From NCBI GenBank assembly GCA_031254905.1, contig JAIRTN010000049.1:1-7123 (forward strand): a stretch of DNA of 7,123 bases, given 5' to 3'. Positions 1-5,899 of this stretch are shown piece by piece. Both the position numbers and the translations under genes were made by a program. The first letter of the stretch is position 1, and every line of letters begins with the position of its first letter. The notes beneath the pieces were generated by a model, which saw only the letters and a list, made by a program, of their open reading frames with translations, made no database searches and was not told the origin of the DNA. This DNA is from Coriobacteriales bacterium (GTDB lineage: Bacteria; Actinomycetota; Coriobacteriia; Coriobacteriales; UBA8131).

Positions 1-204
1 AGCGGTGAGCGTCGCAGCGGAGGCGACCGTCGGAATGTTGAGCCCGCGCAGCAGCCCGCTGCCGGAGCCGTCGTGTCGCAACCCGCGCAGCAGCCCGCTG
101 CCGGAGCCGTTGCGTCGCAACCTGTGCAGCAGCCTGCTGTTGGAGCCGTCGCGTCGCAGCCCGCCCAGCAAGTTGCTCAACAGTCCATGGAAGTGCGCGG
201 CTAG
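1..204 (+). CDS. 3' end of an unrecognised gene with a Pro/Gln/Ala-rich repeat tail (5' partial)
   Basis: Reading from base 1, this frame stays open for 67 codons and stops at TAG 202-204; the start lies outside the window. The visible end has an Arg/Gly-rich stretch (SGERRSGGDRRN), then three 13-residue repeats (PAQQPAAGAVVSQ, PAQQPAAGAVASQ, PVQQPAVGAVASQ), then PAQQVAQQ and the end SMEVRG. I prefer this frame because differences between repeat copies are mostly synonymous third-position changes (ccc/cct, gtc/gtt, caa/cag) or conservative Ala/Val swaps. In the overlapping second frame, also open, the same changes would alter residues. Such a tail looks disordered; the Arg/Gly part could bind RNA, but that is a guess. 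I do not recognise the family, and the domain that would identify it is outside the window. It runs in the same direction as hisS, 183 bases upstream. Confidence 0.6.
   Translation, partial: SGERRSGGDRRNVEPAQQPAAGAVVSQPAQQPAAGAVASQPVQQPAVGAVASQPAQQVAQQSMEVRG
43..159 (+). repeat. 39-bp tandem coding repeat, three copies plus a partial fourth
   Basis: Three consecutive 39-bp units lie at 43-81, 82-120 and 121-159. A decayed partial copy (encoding PAQQVAQQ) follows from 160. Units 1 and 2 differ at 2 of 39 positions, and units 2 and 3 at about 7. The unit is 13 codons, so copy-number change keeps the reading frame and would only lengthen or shorten the protein tail. Confidence 0.9.
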
Positions 205-234
205 CACCCTCTCTTGCCAAACTCAAACATACCT

Positions 235-273
235 TACTACTGCCGACGGAGACACTTCCCGCCGGCAGTAGTA
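235..273. promoter_or_regulatory. Strong stem-loop between the upstream gene and hisS
   Basis: TACTACTGCCG (235-245) is perfectly complementary to CGGCAGTAGTA (263-273). After one A-C mismatch, three further pairs (247-249 with 259-261) extend the stem and leave a 9-base loop. It begins 30 bases after the upstream stop codon, which would suit a terminator or 3'-end-protecting hairpin. However, the bases that follow (TATATAGAGG) are not a T-tract on either strand, so it is not a canonical intrinsic terminator. Its right arm abuts AT-rich promoter-like hexamers, so it could instead be an operator. The structure is certain; its role is not. Confidence 0.6.
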
Positions 274-288
274 TATAGAGGTATAAAT
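249..288 (+). promoter_or_regulatory. hisS: Possible promoter for hisS-aspS
   Basis: GAGACA at 249-254 (four of six matches to TTGACA) lies 17 bases before TATATA at 272-277 (four of six to TATAAT). A second AT-rich hexamer with a better -10 fit, TATAAA, lies at 282-287 but has no matching -35. Another candidate -10, TACAAT at 348-353 (five of six), also lacks a -35. One of these probably drives the operon, since the stem-loop separates it from the upstream gene, but sequence alone does not decide which. Confidence 0.25.
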
Positions 289-377
289 GGGGAGAAGGAC
301 GGGTGGCTTTCGCTCGTTCTCGTCCCGTACCGAGGGGTTGCTTGCGGTACAATACTCCAGTTACTTATCGAGGCACG

Positions 378-383
378 AAGGAG
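378..383 (+). promoter_or_regulatory. hisS: Ribosome binding site deciding the hisS start
   Basis: AAGGAG lies four bases before ATG 388. The same frame is open upstream to an ATG at 214, but that start has no Shine-Dalgarno sequence and would add 58 residues unlike HisRS translated from the intergenic stem-loop. The 388 start gives MPFPAPRGT, a normal HisRS beginning. Confidence 0.85.
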
Positions 384-387
384 AATT

Positions 388-1797
388 ATGCCATTTCCGG
401 CACCACGAGGTACCACGGTCCTGCTTCCGCGGCAGGCGCACGCGTTTGACCGTTTGCAGCGAATAGCTCATTCGGTGTTCAGCCGCTATGGCTACGCGCT
501 CATCGAGACACCTACCTTTGAGCAACTCGACGTATTTGTTCGTGGTATTGGCGAGGCGACTGACGTGGTGGGCAAGGAGATGTTCAGGGTATTCTCACCT
601 GCCGCGCTCGCAAAGATGGCAGAGGGTACCGCGCTCAAAATTGACGAGATGCTTGCCCTGCGACCGGAGCAGACGGCTGGCGTCGCGCGAGCCGTGGTGC
701 AGCACAACCTTGTGCCGCCCGAGGGCGCGACAACAAAACTCTGGTACAAAGGCTCGATGTTTCGTGCGGAGCGTCCGCAGATGGGGCGTCTGCGCGAATT
801 TCACCAGATAGGAGCCGAGTGTCTTGGTGCCGCGGAGCCTTCGGCCGATGCCGAGGTCATCATCATGCTCATGCGCTTCTTTGAGGGCTGCGGCATCCCG
901 CGCGACGCCATGCGCCTCTACCTCAACTCGATGGGGGATGGCACCTGCCGTCCTGCCTACCGCGAGAAGATTCGCGAGCATATCATCGCTCATAGCGAGG
1001 CGCTGTGTCCCGAGTGCGTGCGTCGCGCAGACACCAATCCTCTGCGCGCCTTTGACTGCAAGAATCCCGCCTGCCAAACCGTCATGGAGCAGGCACCGCG
1101 CCTTGTCGATTTGCTGTGTGGCGAGTGTGCCACCCATTATGTGGAGGTCAAGGCCCTGCTCGACGCTGAGGGCATGGCCTATGAGGAGAATCCGCGCCTC
1201 GTGCGCGGCCTCGACTACTATACGCGCACCGTTTTTGAGGTGCAGGTTGACGCGGGCCTTGGCTCGCAGAACGCCATTGGCGGCGGCGGGCGCTATGACG
1301 CCCTTATCGAGGAGTTTGGCGGCAGGCCTGTCCCCGGTCTTGGCTTTGCGGTGGGCCTTGAGCGCATCCAGCTTGTGCTGGAGGCTGTGGGCGGCGCCGT
1401 GGACTGTAGTCCGAAGCCAGCGATTTATGTTGCGGCGGTTGACGCGAAAGTGCGCTCGGCGGCCTTTTCTCTCGCCCAGCGTCTGCGTGACGCGGGCGTT
1501 GCGACAGAACTTGACCATCAAGGGCGCTCATTGAAGTCGCAGTTTAAGCAGGCGGACAAGCTTGGGGTGAGCCAAGTGATTGTCGTCGGACCCGATGAGC
1601 TTTTGCGCGGCTCCGTCACCTTGCGCGCCATGGATAGCCACGAGGAAGCGACTGTCTCGCTCGAGACCATTGTCGATGTTGTATACGAACGCGTGATGCG
1701 GGATGTGCTCGCGTCGCAGAGTGAAGGCAGCGGCAGCGATGGCGATAGCACCGGCGGCCTCTCACGAATACTACCAGCACAGGAAGGCGATTTATAA
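388..1797 (+). CDS. hisS: Histidyl-tRNA synthetase (HisRS, class IIa)
   Basis: A 469-residue cytosolic enzyme that joins histidine to tRNA-His with ATP. Visible motifs: N-terminal PRGT (6-9); motif 1 around TPTFEQLDVF (41-50); motif 2 from YKGSMFRAERPQMGRLREF to HQIGAE (120-144); the histidine-specific signature RGLDYYTRTVFE (273-284); glycine-rich GGGGRYDAL (298-306); motif 3 AVGLERIQL (321-329). A C-terminal anticodon-binding domain spans about 345-440. The insertion domain carries cysteine pairs C207/C210, C224/C229 and C244/C247, with the usual NPLRAFDCK context; metal binding is possible but not shown. The last ~27 residues (443-469) are a Ser/Gly/Asp-rich tail beyond the family's usual length of about 420-430. 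It is first in an operon with aspS; its TAA ends 2 bases before the aspS ATG, so translation is probably coupled. Confidence 0.97.
   Translation: MPFPAPRGTTVLLPRQAHAFDRLQRIAHSVFSRYGYALIETPTFEQLDVFVRGIGEATDVVGKEMFRVFSPAALAKMAEGTALKIDEMLALRPEQTAGVARAVVQHNLVPPEGATTKLWYKGSMFRAERPQMGRLREFHQIGAECLGAAEPSADAEVIIMLMRFFEGCGIPRDAMRLYLNSMGDGTCRPAYREKIREHIIAHSEALCPECVRRADTNPLRAFDCKNPACQTVMEQAPRLVDLLCGECATHYVEVKALLDAEGMAYEENPRLVRGLDYYTRTVFEVQVDAGLGSQNAIGGGGRYDALIEEFGGRPVPGLGFAVGLERIQLVLEAVGGAVDCSPKPAIYVAAVDAKVRSAAFSLAQRLRDAGVATELDHQGRSLKSQFKQADKLGVSQVIVVGPDELLRGSVTLRAMDSHEEATVSLETIVDVVYERVMRDVLASQSEGSGSDGDSTGGLSRILPAQEGDL
1781..1787 (+). promoter_or_regulatory. aspS: Ribosome binding site for aspS, inside the end of hisS
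   Basis: AGGAAGG lies within the last hisS codons, 12 bases before ATG 1800. The spacing is long but usable. The in-frame ATG at 1887, where a typical AspRS would begin, has no Shine-Dalgarno sequence before it. This supports the 1800 start and its N-terminal extension. Confidence 0.5.
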
Positions 1798-1799
1798 GC

Positions 1800-3635
1800 A
1801 TGACAGACTACAAAACCGACCATACGACCAACCCTCCAGCCACTCCCGCGACAACGCCCCCGGCTGATGCTCTCAACAGCCACAGCATGCACAGCCATAC
1901 CTGCGGCCAGCTAAGGGCAGCCAATATCGGTGAGAAGGTAACGCTTACCGGTTGGGTCAATCATCGCCGCGACCACGGGGGTCTCATCTTTGTGGATTTG
2001 CGCGACCGCGCCGGCATCACGCAGCTTGTCTTTGACCCGGAGGTCATCGACGAGGGCTTTGCCCTCGGCGAGCGTATGCGCCCCGAGTGGGTCATCCTCG
2101 CAGACGGCGTGGTACGCGCGCGTCCGGAGGGTACGGCAAACCCCTCCATGCCCACCGGCGAGGTTGAGGTCTTACTCTCGCATGTGGAGATACTCAATTC
2201 CGCACGGACCCCTCCCTTTGCCATCGAGGACGGCATCGAGACCGACGAACTCACGCGTCTGCGCTGGCGTTACCTCGACATCCGTCGCCCCGAAGTGCTC
2301 GCCGCCCTCAGGCTGCGTGGCATGGTGACGGCGGCCATGCACAGCGCGCTCAACGCGCGCGGCTTCATCGAAGTGGAAACTCCCATCCTCGGCCGCTCGA
2401 CCCCCGAGGGTGCCCGCGACTTCCTTGTCCCTTCGCGCGTAAGCCAAGGAAACTTCTACGCCCTGCCGCAGAGCCCGCAGCTTTTCAAGCAATTGCTGAT
2501 GGTTGGCGGCATCGAGCGCTACTACCAGATTGCCCGCTGTTTTCGCGACGAGGATTTACGTGCCGACCGCCAGCCCGAGTTCACGCAGCTAGATGTCGAG
2601 ATGAGTTTCATCGGTCCCGATGATGTCATTTCCCTCATGGAGGACGTCATGGCAGAGGTGCTGGCAGCCGCGGGTGTTGAGCACCCCTTCCCCCTGCCAC
2701 GCATGTGTTACAAGGAGGCGATGGGGCGCTTCGGCAACGACCGGCCCGACACGCGCTTCGGCCTTGAACTTGTCGATGTTTCGTCGGTGGTTGCCGCAAG
2801 CGGGTTTCAGGTCTTTGCCTCAGCGGTTGCGGCCGGTGGCGTGGTTAAGGCAATCAACGCCAAGGGCGCGGGTGGCACAAGCCGCGGCGAAATCGATAAA
2901 ATCGGGGCGGTTGCGACTGCCCATGGCGCCAAGGGCATGGCGTGGATTGCGTTTACGGATGAGGGCGAGGCGAAATCGCCCATCGTTAAGTTCTTCTCCG
3001 CAGAAGAATTTTCCGCTCTTAAAGAGGCGCTCGACGCGCAGCCCGGCGACCTCATCGTCTTTGGCGCCGGGGACTTTGAGACCGTTAGCGCGGCGCTTTC
3101 GGCAGTGCGACTGTATCTCGCCGACCTGCTCGGGGTCAAACGCGAGGGGCACAGCCTGCTTTGGGTCGTTGACTTTCCCATGTTTCGCTACGACGAGGAC
3201 GAGAAGCGCTGCGTCGCGAACCACCACCCCTTCACCCGCATAAAGGACGAGGACATCGCCCTTCTCGAAACCAGTCCGCTTTCCTGCGGCAGCTATTCCT
3301 ACGACCTCGTTATGAACGGCTACGAAATCGGCGGCGGAACCCTGCGCATCCACGACCCCGAACTTCAACTGAGGGTGCTGCGCGCGCTCGGGTTTTCTGA
3401 GGAGGAGGCGCGGGCGCAGTTTGGTTTTCTGCTTGAGGCCCTCAGTTTTGGCGCGCCGCCCCACGGAGGCATCGCGCTTGGCCTCGACCGCCTCGTCATG
3501 CTGCTCGGCGGCTTTACCTCCATACGCGACGTGATTGCCTTCCCCAAAACTTCAAGCGGGGCGGACCCCTTAACCGGGGCTCCTGCCGGGGTGTCGACGC
3601 GTCAGCTTACCGAGGTTGGTCTGCGCCTGCGCTGA
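1800..3635 (+). CDS. aspS: Aspartyl-tRNA synthetase (bacterial AspRS, probably non-discriminating)
   Basis: A 611-residue class IIb synthetase charging aspartate onto tRNA-Asp. An N-terminal OB-fold anticodon domain begins near SHTCGQLR (32-39) with GWVNHRRDHGG (51-61). Motif 1 lies at GFIEVETPILGRSTPEGARD (188-207), followed by QSPQLFKQLLM (224-234). Motif 2 is ARCFRDEDLRADRQPEFTQL (245-264). A bacterial GAD insertion spans about 315-430. Motif 3 is GLDRLVMLLGG (561-571), followed by FPKTSSGADPLTGAP. H59 and G111 align with the His31/Gly83-type pair linked to non-discriminating AspRS, which also charges tRNA-Asn for amidation by GatCAB; this is inferred from known enzymes, and no gat gene is in view. 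The first 29 residues are a Thr/Pro-rich extension; a shorter product from Met30 (base 1887) is the alternative. It converges with the kinase gene across the MITE. Confidence 0.96.
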   Translation: MTDYKTDHTTNPPATPATTPPADALNSHSMHSHTCGQLRAANIGEKVTLTGWVNHRRDHGGLIFVDLRDRAGITQLVFDPEVIDEGFALGERMRPEWVILADGVVRARPEGTANPSMPTGEVEVLLSHVEILNSARTPPFAIEDGIETDELTRLRWRYLDIRRPEVLAALRLRGMVTAAMHSALNARGFIEVETPILGRSTPEGARDFLVPSRVSQGNFYALPQSPQLFKQLLMVGGIERYYQIARCFRDEDLRADRQPEFTQLDVEMSFIGPDDVISLMEDVMAEVLAAAGVEHPFPLPRMCYKEAMGRFGNDRPDTRFGLELVDVSSVVAASGFQVFASAVAAGGVVKAINAKGAGGTSRGEIDKIGAVATAHGAKGMAWIAFTDEGEAKSPIVKFFSAEEFSALKEALDAQPGDLIVFGAGDFETVSAALSAVRLYLADLLGVKREGHSLLWVVDFPMFRYDEDEKRCVANHHPFTRIKDEDIALLETSPLSCGSYSYDLVMNGYEIGGGTLRIHDPELQLRVLRALGFSEEEARAQFGFLLEALSFGAPPHGGIALGLDRLVMLLGGFTSIRDVIAFPKTSSGADPLTGAPAGVSTRQLTEVGLRLR

Positions 3636-3642
3636 GTTCTAA

Positions 3643-3659
3643 GGAAGCGCCGATTAATT
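3643..3659 (+). repeat. Left terminal inverted repeat of the MITE
   Basis: Seventeen bases perfectly complementary to 3788-3804. The first mismatch is at base 3660 against 3787. It begins GGAAG, as IS5-family ends do. Confidence 0.92.
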
Positions 3660-3787
3660 CATTCCACGCCATCTTCCGGCCATTTTGCCACAGCTGCGTC
3701 TCGTCACTTTGCGGCATTAGCCCAGCTAGTCCCACAAAGCGTCGAAACACACCTGTGGCAAAATGACTCGCAATCTGGCATACAAGC

Positions 3788-3804
3788 AATTAATCGGCGC
3801 TTCC
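3788..3804 (-). repeat. Right terminal inverted repeat of the MITE
   Basis: Exact inverted copy of 3643-3659. Its outer edge directly abuts the CTAA duplication that contains the kinase stop codon. Confidence 0.92.
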
Positions 3805-5682
3805 CTAAGGGTTTGAAGTGGGCTCGGGTTCGGCCTCGGCTTCGGGTTCAACTTCAGCCTTGGCGGGCGCAAGTTCAACCCCAAGGTGAGCCGCCAAAAG
3901 GCTCAGCAGTCTGTTCAAATCGATGGGCTTGCCGATGTGGGCGTTCATGCCGGCCTGCAGCGCCTGCTCAACATCCTCACGAAACACGTTCGCCGTCATC
4001 GCGATGATGGGTATGGCCCGTCCCTGCGGCAATTCCAGCGCGCGAATCCGCCGCGTGGCCGTATACCCGTCCATCTCCGGCATCTGAACATCCATGAGAA
4101 TCAAATCGTAACGCGCGGGGTCGCCCTCAAATATCCTCAGCGCCTCAAGGCCGTTGGCCGCCTCGTCGATGGTGATATTGGTTGGTTCCAGCAGAGCCTT
4201 GACAATCGTGCGGTTGACTTCGATGTCCTCAACAAGAAGGATAGAGTGGGATGAGAAATCGACGTTTTCCACGTCGATGCTCCCCTCAGCTATCGCAGCA
4301 CCGCCGGCGCTACGCCCGCTGCTCTCAAGGCCCTTTGCTCCGGTGTCCGCCGCCTCGCCCGCGCTTTGTTCATCAGCGCGCTTCAGTTCGACTTGGAAGG
4401 AGAAGGTCGAGCCCTTTCCCAACTCCGACTCGAGCCAGATGGTGCCGCCCATTGTCTCAATGATGCGTTTGGATATGGCAAGGCCTAAGCCCGTGCCTCC
4501 GTAGGCGCGGGAAATACCCGCTTCGGCCTGCTCAAAGGAGCGGAACAGCCGCGATTTCTGCTCCTCGCTGATGCCGATGCCGTTATCCTTTACGTCAACG
4601 CGTACGGTGCATGTCGTGCTGCTCTCCCTCACTAAGAGTACGTCGAGGATGATGCTCGCGCCCTCGGGAGAGAATTTGACGGCGTTGGCCAAGAGGTTGG
4701 TCATCACTTGGGCAAGCCGCTGGTCGTCGCCGATGAGCATGGTGGGCAGCTGCTCATCGATGGAAAGTTCGATGTGCTGATTGGCCTCGGCAGCCCGAAA
4801 CCCGATGACGTTGGCCACCATGCCGATGACCTTGCGCACCTCAAAGGGAACCGCGACCAGCGTCAGCTTGTTCGCCTCGATTTTCGACATGTCGAGGATG
4901 TCGTTGATGATTCCCAACAGGTGGTTCGAGGCGTCGCCAATCTGCCCAAAATAGCGGTCCTTCTCCGCAATATTCTTTGCCCTTTGTCCGATGGTTGCCA
5001 TGCCGATGACAGCGTTCATGGGCGTACGTATCTCGTGGCTCATGTTCGAGAGGAAATTCCCCTTGGCGCGGGACGCCTCCTCGGCGCGCATCAGTTCGAT
5101 TTCCGCGTCGCGTCTTGCCCGCGTGGTTTCGCGGTCTTGGAATTTTAAGACGAGTGAGATAAGGACGCTCGCGCCGACGAAGGAGGTGCAGATGTCGGCG
5201 TAGACGAGGAATTCGTTTGCGATGGGCGTAACCATGCTGGGGAAGAAGTAGTCGAGTGTGTAGCAGACGAGGCAACTGACGAGATAGAGCGCCAGCATCA
5301 TGAAATAGCTTTTGCCCTCAAGCAAGACGGCAATCATGACCACGCCGAGGATGAAGTAGGCAACCATGCCGCTGTGCATGCCGCCCCCCGAGAAGAAGAT
5401 GAAGGGGAAGGCGATGAAGCAGGTCGTGATTATGGTGATAAGGGCCCCGACCTTGTAGGCGCGTTTCCAGTTGCACAAGATGAGCAGGGCGATGAGGAGG
5501 AGAACCAGAATGCCGGTTGAGATGACGGAGATGGGCGAGGAAGCTTGGAGCATGGTTGAGATATGGCCGAATATGGCGCCGCCGAGACACATGATGATGG
5601 TCATGTTAAAAAGCCTGCCCCTCAGGGGCATGCGAGGACTGAGAACATAGGCATGGAACAGTTGCCGGATTTTCCTGAACAC
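3805..5682 (-). CDS. Six-helix membrane hybrid sensor histidine kinase
   Basis: A 625-residue protein from GTG 5682. Six hydrophobic helices (about 25-45, 52-72, 78-98, 105-121, 125-146, 161-181) form the sensor, including the short loop FFSGGGMHSG. A charged linker (182-211) leads to a HisKA domain with FLSNMSHEIRTPMN, phospho-acceptor H216. The ATPase domain shows the N box (N329, N333 in TNLLANAVKFS), DNGIGI (366-371), F box LFRSFEQAE and GGTGLGL (395-401). A Ser/Gly/Ala linker precedes a receiver domain (about 479-601) with acidic E485/D486, phospho-acceptor D531 in LILMDVQMPEMDG, and K585. An acidic EPEAEAEPEP tail ends the protein. There is no phosphotransfer or DNA-binding domain, so it needs partners not in the window; the signal is unknown. 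It lies 202 bases downstream of metK in the same direction. An ATG at 5769 would add 29 residues but has no ribosome binding site. Confidence 0.93.
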   Translation of the reverse strand: MFRKIRQLFHAYVLSPRMPLRGRLFNMTIIMCLGGAIFGHISTMLQASSPISVISTGILVLLLIALLILCNWKRAYKVGALITIITTCFIAFPFIFFSGGGMHSGMVAYFILGVVMIAVLLEGKSYFMMLALYLVSCLVCYTLDYFFPSMVTPIANEFLVYADICTSFVGASVLISLVLKFQDRETTRARRDAEIELMRAEEASRAKGNFLSNMSHEIRTPMNAVIGMATIGQRAKNIAEKDRYFGQIGDASNHLLGIINDILDMSKIEANKLTLVAVPFEVRKVIGMVANVIGFRAAEANQHIELSIDEQLPTMLIGDDQRLAQVMTNLLANAVKFSPEGASIILDVLLVRESSTTCTVRVDVKDNGIGISEEQKSRLFRSFEQAEAGISRAYGGTGLGLAISKRIIETMGGTIWLESELGKGSTFSFQVELKRADEQSAGEAADTGAKGLESSGRSAGGAAIAEGSIDVENVDFSSHSILLVEDIEVNRTIVKALLEPTNITIDEAANGLEALRIFEGDPARYDLILMDVQMPEMDGYTATRRIRALELPQGRAIPIIAMTANVFREDVEQALQAGMNAHIGKPIDLNRLLSLLAAHLGVELAPAKAEVEPEAEAEPEPTSNP

Positions 5683-5685
5683 ACT

Positions 5686-5694
5686 ATCACCCTT
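5686..5694 (-). promoter_or_regulatory. Ribosome binding site supporting a GTG start for the kinase
   Basis: On the minus strand AAGGGTGAT lies just before GTG 5682; the AAGG core is 8 bases away. The ATG at 5769 is preceded by GCGCGTTGA, and the in-frame ATG at 5631 also lacks a site. A product beginning MFRKIRQLFHAYV is therefore preferred. Confidence 0.6.
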
Positions 5695-5839
5695 GTGAAA
5701 TTCAAAGCCGAAAGACAGGCAAGCCACCACTCGGTACCATTGTCTCAGATTTCGGCGAAGAAACGACATTCAACGCGCACAATTTTGCGGAATCTCTCCG
5801 AATGACAGGGGAGCGGAGAGGAGCGGGTGAGAGTTGGGT

Positions 5840-5899
5840 GGTGCCTATGTGAGGCGGGCGGTGCTTATGTGAGGTGGGTGGTGCCTATGTGAGGCGGGC
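5840..5899. repeat. 20-bp tandem repeat, three copies, overlapping the end of metK
   Basis: Units at 5840-5859, 5860-5879 and 5880-5899. The outer two are identical (GGTGCCTATGTGAGGCGGGC); the middle differs at 3 of 20 positions. Bases 5821-5839 resemble a decayed further copy (about 13 of 19 matches). Read on the minus strand, the first unit encodes the last metK residues ARLT and the stop; the others repeat that stop region outward, giving TAG 5887, TAA 5867 and TAG 5847. Because 20 is not divisible by three, the stops fall in all three frames. Confidence 0.9.

Larger units (their letters stand above)
3639..3808. mobile_element. IS5-type MITE (162 bp) with 4-bp CTAA target duplication
   Basis: The element spans 3643-3804. 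Its ends are a perfect 17-bp inverted repeat: GGAAGCGCCGATTAATT at 3643-3659, with the complement at 3788-3804. Direct CTAA copies flank it at 3639-3642 and 3805-3808. Inside is a second perfect 13-bp inverted pair (CATTTTGCCACAG 3681-3693 with 3753-3765). The inner arms continue to pair at about 20 of 27 positions down to TAGC-CCA-GCTA at 3718-3728, so the whole element is one long imperfect hairpin. IS5-family elements begin GGAAGG and duplicate a YTAR target, which CTAA fits; parentage is therefore inferred from end sequence and target. It is too short for a transposase and would need a parent IS in trans. It fills the whole gap between the convergent aspS and kinase genes; no T-tract supports a canonical terminator. 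Confidence 0.85.

Noticed and set aside
5..271. 88-codon open frame over the repeats
   Set aside because: It overlaps the favoured frame 1, runs on through the intergenic stem-loop, and repeat-copy differences would be mostly non-synonymous in it.
296..327. T-box-like segment before hisS (CGGGTGGC ... CGTCCCG)
   Set aside because: The outer helix and TGG bulge resemble a T-box antiterminator, but the bulge lacks the ACC of TGGNACC and the following GCG/CGT helix does not form. UGGC would also not match the C discriminator of bacterial tRNA-His. There is no room or recognisable stem I, and no T-tract terminator.
595..1521. 308-codon minus-strand open frame inside hisS
   Set aside because: It lies wholly antisense to an unmistakable HisRS; such long antisense frames are expected at this GC content, and its protein shows no family motif.
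3607..3789. 60-codon minus-strand open frame across the MITE
   Set aside because: It spans the element boundary and the end of aspS, and shows no transposase-like motif.
3636..3804. Intrinsic terminator between aspS and the kinase
   Set aside because: The hairpin is long but neither end is followed by a T-tract; the terminal repeats and CTAA duplication fit a mobile element better.
5683..5839. Promoter or riboswitch before the kinase
   Set aside because: I found no -35/-10 pair with proper spacing and no SAM-riboswitch-like structure; only a weak CGGA/TCCG 4-bp stem and isolated hexamers.
5840..5899. Possible CRISPR array
   Set aside because: The 20-bp units are directly abutting with no spacers, and there are no cas genes.
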